DNA of 10,454 nt from Acidobacteriota bacterium. Lineage in GTDB: Bacteria; Acidobacteriota; UBA890; WLXD01. The position numbers and the translations under genes were made by a program. Shown piece after piece: positions 1 through 5,902 of the stretch; the stretch's first letter is position 1, and the number at the start of each line of letters is the position of its first letter. The stretch covers positions 1 to 10,454 of the forward strand of contig JACZXM010000056.1 in NCBI GenBank assembly GCA_022571615.1, given 5' to 3'. Below the pieces are notes generated by a model. That model was not told where the DNA came from, searched no databases, and was given only the letters and a program-made list of their open reading frames with translations.

Positions 1-250
1 AACTGCTGGAACCCGTTCCGAAGAGGGAGTCCAGGTCCAGCCGCAGATCGGCACCGGCGCCGTCGCGATCCTCCGAACGCCAGACGTCGGCGCGAGCGCT
101 CAGCCGCAGCATCCGGTTCAGGCGCATCCAACTGCTTCCATCCAGTCGGCTGGTGCGGGCATTGATCAAGTCATCCGCAGTGAAGAAACCACCCTGGAAG
201 CGGAGCAGCCGTGGGAACCGCCAGTGGCGGTGTTCCCATGAACACGACAC
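1..250 (-). CDS. Possible partial reading frame running off the left edge, product unknown
   Basis: On the minus strand one frame is free of stops from inside the def 3' end to the window edge. A GTG at 250-248, 17 bases after the def stop, is the first possible start, but no Shine-Dalgarno precedes it. The peptide has alternating polar and hydrophobic stretches (for example WMRLNRMLRLSARADVW, then DLRLDLDSLFGTG) that look like beta strands, but no signal peptide is visible and I do not recognise the family. In this frame GC at codon position 3 (about three quarters) exceeds position 1 (about two thirds), as expected for a gene here. The codon-aligned plus-strand frame, which stops at 239-241, shows the reverse. 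Against it, a strong hairpin (213-237) lies within its first codons. It could be a gene remnant or a shadow. Confidence 0.25.
   Translation of the reverse strand, partial: MSCSWEHRHWRFPRLLRFQGGFFTADDLINARTSRLDGSSWMRLNRMLRLSARADVWRSEDRDGAGADLRLDLDSLFGTGSSS
213..237 (-). terminator. Hairpin after def, possible terminator without a T tract
   Basis: GGGAA and CCGCC (213-222) are complementary to GGCGG and TTCCC (226-230 and 233-237). This gives a ten-pair stem with a two-base bulge and a three-base loop. It begins 30 bases past the def stop, where a transcript terminator would be expected. Neither strand has a run of T after it, so it is not a classical intrinsic terminator. It may stabilise the 3' end or work with Rho. 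Confidence 0.4.
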
Positions 251-267
251 GCAGGCGTCGCGCCGGG

Positions 268-780
268 CTACCAGTCGTCGGCACGGATGCGCTTGTTGAT
301 CTTGCGACGGGCCAGATCGCGCTTCAGCGGGCTGACACGCTCCAGGAACAGGATCCCGTCCAGGTGGTCGATCTCGTGGTGTATACAGCGCGCCAACAGC
401 TCGTCGGCCTTGACCCGGAAGGGCTTACCGTGCAGGTCCTGCGCCTCCACCACCACCCGCTCGGGGCGCGGCACGATCAGCATCAAATCGGGAAACGACA
501 GGCAGCCTTCTTCCTCTCTCACCTCGCCGTGGGTCTCCAAGACCACCGGGTTGACCAGAACGAACAGCTCGTCCGGCTCGGCGCCACTGGACAGGTCGAC
601 CACGGTCAGGCGTTCGTGGCGGCCAACCTGCGGCGCCGCCAGCCCGATGCCAGGAGCGTGGTGCATGGTCTCGATCATGTCCCGGGCCAGTTTGCGCAGG
701 CTATCGTCGAATTGCTCCTCCGTCGGACAGACTTGCTCCAGACGGGGATCGGGATACTTGAGTATTTCCAGAAGGGCCAT
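268..780 (-). CDS. def: Peptide deformylase
   Basis: This 170-residue metalloenzyme removes the formyl group from the initiator methionine of nascent proteins at the ribosome exit. All three family motifs are intact: GIGLAAPQ (44-51), EGCLS (91-95) and HEIDH (135-139). The metal ligands are therefore C93, H135 and H139, with E136 as catalytic base. Length matches the family (about 165-190). The ATG at 780 gives the normal MALLEILKYPDPRL opening. No convincing Shine-Dalgarno precedes it. The gene diverges from truA across 56 bases. The usual partner fmt (methionyl-tRNA formyltransferase) is not on either side, so def is probably transcribed alone here. A hairpin follows its stop. The assignment is secure. 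Confidence 0.97.
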   Translation of the reverse strand: MALLEILKYPDPRLEQVCPTEEQFDDSLRKLARDMIETMHHAPGIGLAAPQVGRHERLTVVDLSSGAEPDELFVLVNPVVLETHGEVREEEGCLSFPDLMLIVPRPERVVVEAQDLHGKPFRVKADELLARCIHHEIDHLDGILFLERVSPLKRDLARRKINKRIRADDW

Positions 781-819
781 GGGAGCACGGGCAGCAGAAC
801 GGATTCGCTTGGGAGCACT

Positions 820-830
820 TAGGATAGCAT
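820..830. promoter_or_regulatory. Overlapping divergent -10 elements between def and truA
   Basis: On the plus strand TAGGAT (820-825) and TAGCAT (825-830) both fit the TAnnnT core of a -10 box. TAGCAT lies exactly six bases before the truA ATG. On the minus strand the same bases read TGCTATCCT, an extended -10 (TGn plus TATnnT), about 40 bases before the def ATG. No good -35 hexamer is visible for either direction. If both are used, RNA polymerase would compete for one site. This is inferred from motif match and spacing only. Confidence 0.4.
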
Positions 831-836
831 CGCCCC

Positions 837-1592
837 ATGCGACACAAGATCACACTCAGCTACGTAGGAACGGCCTACGCGGGCTGGCAACGCCAGCCGC
901 ACGATCCGACCGTGCAGGGTGTGCTGGAGGCGGCCCTTGCCGGGGTCGCGGGGCAGCGCGTGGCGGTCACCGGAGCCGGTCGCACCGACTCCGGAGTCCA
1001 CGCCAGCGGCCAGGTGGCCCACTTTGACAGCGCCGCCGGGCTGCTGCCGGCACAGTGGCGGGCCGCCCTGAACGCCAACCTGCCGGCCGACGTCCGCGTT
1101 CTCGAGGTAACGCCCGTGAGCCACAAGTTCCACGCCCGCTACTCTGTCACCGGCAAGCTGTACCGGTACTGCATCGATAACCGACCACTGGCCTCGCCCT
1201 TCCTCGCCCCGTTTGCCTGGCACCTCGACCGCCGGCTCGATGTCGACGCCATGCAGGCTGCAGCGCGGTTGCTGGAAGGACCCGTCGACCAGCATGCCTT
1301 CGCCACTCGCCCGCAACCCGGTCGGAGCCAGCGGCCGCTCGAGCGGGTGCAGATCGATGCCGACCGGTTGCTCGCGATCACCTTCCAGGGCCGGAGCTTC
1401 CTGCGCTACGCCGTGCGGGGCATGGTCGGCACCCTGGTGCAGGTCGGAACCGGCCGGCGCGACCCTGAGTCGTTGGCTCAGCTTGCCGCCTCGGGCGATC
1501 GGGCCGCGGCCGGGCCGACCGCGCCGGCGCACGGCCTGTGTCTTGTACGGGTGGATTACGGCCCGGGTGAGCAGGCCGTGGTGGAAGTGTGA
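837..1592 (+). CDS. truA: tRNA pseudouridine synthase A (positions 38-40)
   Basis: This 251-residue enzyme converts uridines 38, 39 and 40 in the tRNA anticodon stem to pseudouridine. The catalytic motif GAGRTDSGVHASGQVAHF spans 46-63, with nucleophile D51. The amino-terminal GTAYAGWQRQP (11-21) and the carboxy-terminal RSFLRYAVRGMVGTLVQVG (186-204) are typical. Two family positions deviate mildly: YVG replaces the usual YDG near residue 10, and the region around 150-165 is less standard. The conserved end LVRVDY (237-241) is followed by a ten-residue tail, GPGEQAVVEV. Its last codons and the stop are a copy of the dispersed repeat (1571-1596). The only Shine-Dalgarno-like bases, AGGA at 821-824, are 12 bases from the ATG and overlap a -10-like motif, so leaderless translation is possible. 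Downstream galE is 155 bases away. Confidence 0.96.
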   Translation: MRHKITLSYVGTAYAGWQRQPHDPTVQGVLEAALAGVAGQRVAVTGAGRTDSGVHASGQVAHFDSAAGLLPAQWRAALNANLPADVRVLEVTPVSHKFHARYSVTGKLYRYCIDNRPLASPFLAPFAWHLDRRLDVDAMQAAARLLEGPVDQHAFATRPQPGRSQRPLERVQIDADRLLAITFQGRSFLRYAVRGMVGTLVQVGTGRRDPESLAQLAASGDRAAAGPTAPAHGLCLVRVDYGPGEQAVVEV

Positions 1593-1596
1593 TGGG
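1571..1596 (+). repeat. Dispersed 26-base repeat, copy R1 (over the truA stop)
   Basis: This is a copy of the family with core GCA[GA][CG]CCGTGG[CT][AG]. It matches copy R3 at 22 of 26 bases and copy R2 at 20 of 26. It encodes the final QAVVEV and the TGA of truA and runs four bases past the stop. It is in the same orientation as R3, R4 and R5 and opposite to R2. Confidence 0.6.
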
Positions 1597-1709
1597 TCTG
1601 GCAAGTGGGACTTATCGGCGAGGGCAAGGAGCGGCGACGAGGGGATGTCTGTGCGCATTTTTGAGGAGTCGCGTCGCCTTGCATCTGGGCCCTTGGCGCC
1701 GCAACGCGG

Positions 1710-1735
1710 CCCACGCCACTTCTGCCACGGGCTGC
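1710..1735 (-). repeat. Dispersed 26-base repeat, copy R2 (inverted, before galE)
   Basis: On the minus strand it reads GCAGCCCGTGGCAGAAGTGG followed by CGTGGG. It matches R4 at 25 of 26 bases and R5 at 22 of 26. With R5 it shares two further upstream bases, giving TAGCAGCCC. It is the only copy in reverse orientation, and its end abuts the galE promoter candidate. Confidence 0.65.
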
Positions 1736-1741
1736 TAGGAT
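1733..1741 (+). promoter_or_regulatory. Extended -10 box for galE, leaderless geometry
   Basis: TGCTAGGAT fits an extended -10 (TGn plus TAnnnT). The hexamer TAGGAT (1736-1741) ends six bases before the galE ATG, so transcription would be expected to start at or next to the A of the start codon. GAGG at 1744-1747 touches the ATG and is too close to act as a Shine-Dalgarno. No clear -35 is seen. The TGCT part overlaps the end of repeat R2. Confidence 0.45.
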
Positions 1742-1747
1742 TCGAGG

Positions 1748-2734
1748 ATGCACGTACTGGTCACCGGCGGAGCCGGCTATGTCGGCAGCAACGTTGTGCG
1801 GGCGCTGCTCGATAGCGGCCATCAAGTGAGCGTCATCGACGATCTGTCCTCGGGCCACCGCGCAGCGCTGCCCCCCGAGGTGCCGTTGATCGTCGGTCGC
1901 TGCGGGGATATGCGGGCGCTCGATGAGACGCTGCGCGACGCGCCTCCCGATGGCGTCATGCACTTGGCGGCCAAATGCTCGGTGGGCGAGTCGATGGCCG
2001 ATCCCCGCATCTACTACCAGGCCAACCTGCGCGACAGCCTCGATCTGCTGGATTGGATCGTCGCCCGCGGCGTCGGCTGGATCATTCATTCCTCCACCTG
2101 CGCCGCGTACGGCATCCCCGAGCACCAGCCCATGGACGAGTCGGTTTGCCCGCGGCCGATCAACGCCTACGGTGCCACCAAGCTGGCAGTCGACCAGGCG
2201 ATCGAGTTCTACCGCCAGGCCTACTCGATCGGCGGCACCTCGCTGCGCTACTTCAACGCCGCCGGGGCGCAGCCCGACGGCACCCTCGGAGAGGACAAGA
2301 CCCCGGCCAGTAACCTGATCCCCCGGGTACTGGCCGTGGCGCTCGGTCAGGCTGAGCTGCTCGAGGTCTACGGCAACGATTACGACTCGATCGATGGCAC
2401 CGGTGTGCGCGACTACATTCATGTCGCCGATCTGGCGGCAGCGCACCTGGCGGCGATGGAGTCGCTCGCCGCCGGTGCCGCCGGCGCCGTCTACAATCTT
2501 GGCACCGAGACCGGAAGCAGTGTGCTGCAGGTAGCGGAGACGGCGCGCGCCGTCACCGGCCACCCGATACCGCTTCGGTTCGGCTCCCGACGTGCCGGTG
2601 ACCCTGCAGTTCTGGTGGCCTCTAGCCAACGGGCCCGCCGCCAGCTCGGCTGGTCTGCCACGCGGTCCGACCTGGAAACGATCCTCGCCGATGCCTGGCG
2701 CTGGCATACCGCACGCCCGGAGGGATACGGGTAA
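1748..2734 (+). CDS. galE: UDP-glucose 4-epimerase
   Basis: This 328-residue enzyme interconverts UDP-glucose and UDP-galactose using tightly bound NAD, supplying sugars for surface polysaccharides and galactose use. It is an extended short-chain dehydrogenase. The NAD-binding TGGAGYVGS (6-14) sits on the first Rossmann strand. The catalytic set is S115-S116-T117 in HSSTCAAYG and Y141-x3-K145 in YGATK. RYFNAAGA (167-174) and GTGVRDYIHVADLA (217-230) are GalE hallmarks, as is the carboxy-terminal RRAGDPAVLV (281-290). Length is normal (about 325-340). Its TAA overlaps the cdsA ATG by one base, so the two are probably cotranscribed and coupled. Related UDP-GlcNAc or UDP-uronate epimerases share these motifs, so the exact sugar is less certain than the reaction class. 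Confidence 0.93.
   Translation: MHVLVTGGAGYVGSNVVRALLDSGHQVSVIDDLSSGHRAALPPEVPLIVGRCGDMRALDETLRDAPPDGVMHLAAKCSVGESMADPRIYYQANLRDSLDLLDWIVARGVGWIIHSSTCAAYGIPEHQPMDESVCPRPINAYGATKLAVDQAIEFYRQAYSIGGTSLRYFNAAGAQPDGTLGEDKTPASNLIPRVLAVALGQAELLEVYGNDYDSIDGTGVRDYIHVADLAAAHLAAMESLAAGAAGAVYNLGTETGSSVLQVAETARAVTGHPIPLRFGSRRAGDPAVLVASSQRARRQLGWSATRSDLETILADAWRWHTARPEGYG
2719..2724 (+). promoter_or_regulatory. Shine-Dalgarno of cdsA inside galE
   Basis: GGAGGG lies nine bases before the cdsA ATG at 2734, within the last codons of galE. It supports that start and translational coupling across the TAATG overlap. Confidence 0.75.
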
Positions 2735-3531
2735 TGACCCGGCTGCTTACGGCTGCGATTCTGATCGCCGTCTTGGTAGGGGCGCTGCTAGCCCGCCCGG
2801 CGGTGTTCATCGTACTGGTGGTTCTCGTCGTGGTCCTCGCCTGGCACGAGTACGCTCGCCTGGCACAGGCGGTGGGGGCGTTGCCGGTGTCGGCGCCGGG
2901 CGCACTGATGAGCGCGGCCGTCGCCGCCTCCTTTGCAGCTCCGCGGCCGAGCACAATGGTGGCTGTGCTGGTGGCAGCCATTCTGGCGTCGGCGCTGGCT
3001 TGTCTTCGCGACCATTACCGCGACCCGTCAGGCCTGGTTCGCGCGCTTGCCGCGACGATCAGCGGCATGATCTGGATCGGCATGCTGCTGGGCTGCCAGA
3101 TCGGCATCCGTACCCTGCCCGCCGGGGTCGCCTGGCTACTGCTGTTGTACGGCAGCGTCGCGGTCGGTGACTCTGCCGCCTACTACGGCGGAACCGCCTT
3201 CGGGCGCCACAAGCTGGCTCCCCATCTCTCGCCCAACAAGACGATCGAGGGCTCGGCGTTCGGTCTCGCCGGCAGTGCGCTGGCGGCCGTGGCCGCCGCT
3301 TACCTGCTGCTGCCCGGACTGATGCCGGCGACGGCCGCCCTGCTCGGTGTCGTGCTCGGCCTCTGCGGCCAGGTTGGCGACCTGCTGGAGTCGGCGTTGA
3401 AGCGGGCAGCCGGGAAGAAGGACTCCTCGGGCCTGCTTCCCGGGCACGGCGGGGTGCTCGATCGCATCGACGCGCACCTGCTCGCCGGCGGCGCCCTGTG
3501 GGCCATCCTCACACTCGGCTGGCTGACCTGA
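2734..3531 (+). CDS. cdsA: Phosphatidate cytidylyltransferase (CDP-diglyceride synthase)
   Basis: This 265-residue inner-membrane enzyme joins CTP and phosphatidic acid to make CDP-diacylglycerol, the precursor of all major phospholipids. The full family signature is present from S219 to D246: SALKR, then KKD (228-230), then LLPGHGGVLDRID. Upstream, GDSAAYYGGTAFGRHKL (145-161) followed by SPNKTIEG (166-173) is the second conserved block, with metal-binding acidic residues. Several hydrophobic segments are visible, roughly at 5-37, 58-90, 104-122, 130-145, 174-195 and 199-213, consistent with a polytopic protein. It starts inside the galE stop with a good Shine-Dalgarno. In many Gram-negatives cdsA lies between uppS and dxr. 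Here galE precedes it and rseP follows. The assignment is secure. Confidence 0.96.
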   Translation: MTRLLTAAILIAVLVGALLARPAVFIVLVVLVVVLAWHEYARLAQAVGALPVSAPGALMSAAVAASFAAPRPSTMVAVLVAAILASALACLRDHYRDPSGLVRALAATISGMIWIGMLLGCQIGIRTLPAGVAWLLLLYGSVAVGDSAAYYGGTAFGRHKLAPHLSPNKTIEGSAFGLAGSALAAVAAAYLLLPGLMPATAALLGVVLGLCGQVGDLLESALKRAAGKKDSSGLLPGHGGVLDRIDAHLLAGGALWAILTLGWLT

Positions 3532-3538
3532 GCGGCGC

Positions 3539-3564
3539 GCAAGCCGTGGTGGAAATGTGATCGC
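3539..3564 (+). repeat. Dispersed 26-base repeat, copy R3 (after cdsA)
   Basis: It begins seven bases after the cdsA stop. It matches R1 at 22 of 26 bases, sharing GCCGTGGTGGAA and the following TGTGAT. R1 and R3 form one subfamily (GTGGTGG) and R2, R4 and R5 the other (GTGGCA). Confidence 0.6.
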
Positions 3565-3595
3565 TCAAAAGGGCTGCAGCTCACTCCAACCTCCT

Positions 3596-3603
3596 GCTAC
3601 AGT
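3596..3603 (+). promoter_or_regulatory. Weak extended -10 candidate for rseP
   Basis: GCTACAGT, preceded by T, reads TGCTACAGT: a TGn followed by TACAGT, four of six matches to the -10 consensus. Transcription would start near 3610 and leave a leader of about 40 bases to the ATG at 3651. No acceptable -35 is seen, and readthrough from cdsA is equally possible. Confidence 0.3.
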
Positions 3604-3650
3604 AATTGGGTCTGCTCTCCTCCCTCCCACGCTCGGATCCCGCCATCGAT

Positions 3651-4994
3651 ATGTTCGACATAGCCACCAATATCCTCGCCCTCTTGTTCGTGCTTGGGGT
3701 GCTGATCTTCGTCCACGAGTTCGGGCACTTCTTCGTGGCCAAGGCCTTCGGCGTCGGAATCGAGGTGTTCTCTCTCGGGTTCGGCAAGCGGCTGCTGGGC
3801 TTCCGCAAGGGCGATACCGACTACCGCATCAGCGCGCTGCCGCTGGGCGGATACGTGAAGATGGTCGGCGAGAATCCGGAAGAGGAGGTCACGGGCGCCG
3901 ATAACGAGTTTCTGAGCAAGCCGAAATGGCAGCGCTTCCTGGTGCTGGTCGCGGGGCCGGTCATGAACGTGGCGCTGGCCTTCGTGTTCACCGTGGCCGT
4001 GTACCAGCTCGGCATCCGGGTGCTTGCCGACGCCGATGATCCGGTCGTCTTGGGCCTGATCGAGCCCGGCACGGTGGCGGCGGCCTCGGACCTGCAGGTC
4101 GGCGACCGGATCGTTTCGGTCGACGGCGACCCGATGCCCAACTGGGAGCAATTTCGGCTCCTGATTCTGATCTCGGCCAACCAGCCGCTGACGCTCGGCG
4201 TCGTGCGCAACGGATACGAGCTCGAGATTCCGGTTACGCCGGCCGCTACGGGCGAACAGGCCGTCGGGCGCCTCGGCGTGTATTCGGTGCTGCCCCCGGA
4301 GGTGGGGCCGGTACGGGAAGGCGGCGTCGCCGAGGCCGCCGGCTTGCGCCGTGGCGACCTGATCGTGGCAGTCGACGGCGAGTCGATTGGCCACTACAAC
4401 CCGCTGTTCGGGAAACTATCGGATCGCGTCGGGCAGGGTGTAACGCTGACCGTGGAGCGCGGTTCCGAACGGTTCGAGGTGGTGCTCACACCGCAGCTCG
4501 ACGAGCAGGGCGCGGTGGTGGTCGGTTTCACCCCCGAGCCGGATCGGATCTTGAAGATCCGCAGCTATCCGCTCGGCGAAGCGATTGTACGCGCCGGAAG
4601 TGAGATCAAGAGCCAGTCGATGATGCTGGGAGAGATCCTCAAGCGCCTGTTCACCGGTAGGATGTCGATCAAGACGCTCTCGGGTCCGATCGAGATCGCG
4701 CGCTTCTCGGGCGGGGCGGCCCGCACCGGCGACCCATCGGTGTTGCTGCAGTTCATGGCCTTCATCAGCTTGCAACTTGGGATTCTCAACCTGCTGCCGA
4801 TTCCGGTCCTGGACGGCGGCCAGATCGCCCTGATCCTGTTCGAGGGCGCCATCCGGCGGGATCTGAGCCTTAAGGTCAAGGAACGGATCATGCAGGTCGG
4901 CTTGATCCTCATCGTTTCCCTGATGGCGCTGGTAATCACGTTGGACGTCTCCAAGCTCATCCCCGATTCGTGGTGGGACTTGCTGCCGTTCTGA
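3651..4994 (+). CDS. rseP: RseP-type site-2 intramembrane zinc protease
   Basis: This membrane metalloprotease cuts transmembrane segments. In E. coli RseP cleaves the anti-sigma factor RseA to release the envelope stress sigma factor, and it also clears signal peptide remnants. With the ATG at 3651 the protein has 447 residues (E. coli about 450), and the zinc site HEFGH falls at 22-26, matching E. coli H22, E23 and H26. The third zinc ligand is D388 in NLLPIPVLDGG (380-390). Two PDZ-like modules lie roughly at 125-200 and 205-290, each with a GDxI turn (GDRIVSVDG, GDLIVAVDG). Transmembrane segments are seen near 7-25, 95-118, 365-385 and 412-432. An in-frame TTG at 3606 would add 15 residues, but the alignment favours the ATG. 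The Shine-Dalgarno is weak. The substrate here is unknown, since no sigma or anti-sigma gene is in view. Confidence 0.95.
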   Translation: MFDIATNILALLFVLGVLIFVHEFGHFFVAKAFGVGIEVFSLGFGKRLLGFRKGDTDYRISALPLGGYVKMVGENPEEEVTGADNEFLSKPKWQRFLVLVAGPVMNVALAFVFTVAVYQLGIRVLADADDPVVLGLIEPGTVAAASDLQVGDRIVSVDGDPMPNWEQFRLLILISANQPLTLGVVRNGYELEIPVTPAATGEQAVGRLGVYSVLPPEVGPVREGGVAEAAGLRRGDLIVAVDGESIGHYNPLFGKLSDRVGQGVTLTVERGSERFEVVLTPQLDEQGAVVVGFTPEPDRILKIRSYPLGEAIVRAGSEIKSQSMMLGEILKRLFTGRMSIKTLSGPIEIARFSGGAARTGDPSVLLQFMAFISLQLGILNLLPIPVLDGGQIALILFEGAIRRDLSLKVKERIMQVGLILIVSLMALVITLDVSKLIPDSWWDLLPF

Positions 4995-5006
4995 GGTTCG
5001 CGGCTT

Positions 5007-5032
5007 GCAGCCCGTGGCACAAGTGGCGTGGG
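5007..5032 (+). repeat. Dispersed 26-base repeat, copy R4 (after rseP)
   Basis: It begins 12 bases after the rseP stop and matches R2 at 25 of 26 bases. Within it GTGGC occurs twice, nine bases apart (GTGGC-ACAA-GTGGC). In RNA, CCCGUG and CGUGGG could pair with two wobble pairs. Confidence 0.65.
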
Positions 5033-5057
5033 TCGCGATGGAACCCCGAGCGGTCGT

Positions 5058-5084
5058 TTGACGTATTGTCCGGGTGGGTAGCAA
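5058..5084 (+). promoter_or_regulatory. Weak promoter candidate for the AIM24-family gene
   Basis: TTGACG (5058-5063) is close to the -35 consensus. TAGCAA (5079-5084) is only a poor -10, and the 15-base spacer is short. It is the best candidate in the 147-base gap between rseP and the next gene. Confidence 0.25.
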
Positions 5085-5127
5085 CATCGCCTCACCGGCG
5101 GCTTCTATGGCCCGCGGCACCAAACAC

Positions 5128-5133
5128 AGGAGA
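5128..5133 (+). promoter_or_regulatory. Shine-Dalgarno of the AIM24-family gene
   Basis: AGGAGA lies eight bases before the ATG at 5142. It fixes this start and contrasts with the missing site at truA and galE. Confidence 0.75.
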
Positions 5134-5141
5134 CCCCCGCT

Positions 5142-5873
5142 ATGGAGATCACTGTCGAGCACCGCCCTTCCTACGCCCTCGGAATCGTGCAGCTGCAAGG
5201 CGGAGAGTCGGTCAAGGCCGAGACCGGAGCCATGGTCTCGATGAGCGGCAACGTGCAGGTGGCCAGCAGCATGCAGGGCGGGTTTCTCAAGTCGGCGATG
5301 CGCAAGGTGCTCGGAGGCGAGTCGTTCTTCGTCAACACTTTCACCGCCTCGGGTGGGCCCGGGCACGTGAGCTTCGCGCCGAGCCTGCCCGGTGACATCG
5401 TCGACCACACTGTGAGCGGTGACCTGTACGTTCAGTCGGGCTCCTACCTCGCTGGCGACCCCGGGGTGGAGATCGATATCAAGTGGGGTGGCGCGCGCTC
5501 GTTCTTTGCCTCCGAGGGCCTGTTCCTGTTGCACCTGCGCGGTACCGGTTGCGTGCTGCTTTCCTCTTTCGGCGCCATCCGCAAGATTTCCCTCGACGGC
5601 TCCGAGAACCTGATCATCGACACCGGTCACATCGTCGCCTTCGACACCGGACTGGAGTGGAAGGTCAAGAAGGTCTCCGGCATGCTCACCTCGCTGATCT
5701 CCGGCGAGGGCCTGGTGGCGGAGTTTCGCGGCAACGGCGACGTCTGGCTGCAGACGCGATCCAGCCAGGCGTTCCTGGACTGGATGATCCCGCGCCTGCC
5801 CACCGCCCACACCTCCAGCGGCGGCCGCGGCGGCCTGCCGGGCATCATCGGCAACGTATTGCGCGGATCGTAG
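5142..5873 (+). CDS. AIM24 / TIGR00266 family protein
   Basis: This 243-residue soluble protein has no signal peptide or membrane segment. The family pattern is complete: GESVKAETGAMVSMSGNVQV (21-40), the GGFLKSAMRKVLGGESFFVN block (46-65), QSGSYLAG (98-105), FFASEGLFLLHLRGTG (121-136), SSFGAIRKI (141-149), DTGHIVAFD (160-168), SGEGLVAEFRGNG (187-199) and the end VWLQTRS. The family takes a beta-rich fold grouped with the TRAP-like superfamily. The yeast relative Aim24 is needed for mitochondrial inner-membrane organisation. The bacterial members have no settled biochemical role, so I give no function. The last 20 residues are rich in glycine and arginine and probably flexible. It follows rseP by 147 bases, has its own Shine-Dalgarno, and ends 58 bases before the convergent ndk. 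Confidence 0.9.
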   Translation: MEITVEHRPSYALGIVQLQGGESVKAETGAMVSMSGNVQVASSMQGGFLKSAMRKVLGGESFFVNTFTASGGPGHVSFAPSLPGDIVDHTVSGDLYVQSGSYLAGDPGVEIDIKWGGARSFFASEGLFLLHLRGTGCVLLSSFGAIRKISLDGSENLIIDTGHIVAFDTGLEWKVKKVSGMLTSLISGEGLVAEFRGNGDVWLQTRSSQAFLDWMIPRLPTAHTSSGGRGGLPGIIGNVLRGS

Positions 5874-5902
5874 GTCGTAGCCGGCGCGGGCAGGTAGCGC
5901 TA

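Larger units (their letters stand above)
1593..1747. other. truA-galE intergenic gap with inverted repeats
   Basis: I see no credible gene here. It holds the tail of repeat R1, a 7-base inverted pair GGCGACG (1633-1639) and CGTCGCC (1672-1678) flanking a five-T run at 1658-1662, and a perfect GCCGC-AAC-GCGGC hairpin (1698-1710). Repeat R2 (1710-1735) and the candidate galE -10 box follow. R1 and R2 face each other, so the gap is bounded by an inverted pair of the repeat. Confidence 0.5.

Noticed and set aside
205..232. Possible sixth repeat copy near GCAGCCGTGG downstream of def
   Set aside because: Only part of the core matches, and only after inserting gaps. It is explained better as the left arm of the hairpin at 213-237.
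1645..1815. Small plus-strand frame starting ATG at 1645 after GAGGGG
   Set aside because: It runs through the hairpin and repeat R2 and into galE in another frame, the GAGGGG touches the ATG, and the peptide is basic and shadow-like.
1556..2707. 383-residue minus-strand open frame opposite galE
   Set aside because: It is the antisense shadow of galE, with no motif and no start signal.
3606..3650. TTG start for rseP at 3606
   Set aside because: It would add 15 residues before the first membrane segment, whereas the ATG at 3651 places HEFGH at the same number as in E. coli.
5106..5131. GGCCCGCGGCACCAAACA as a further degenerate repeat copy
   Set aside because: Too few positions match the profile outside CCCG-GGCAC. 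It would be expected by chance in this composition.
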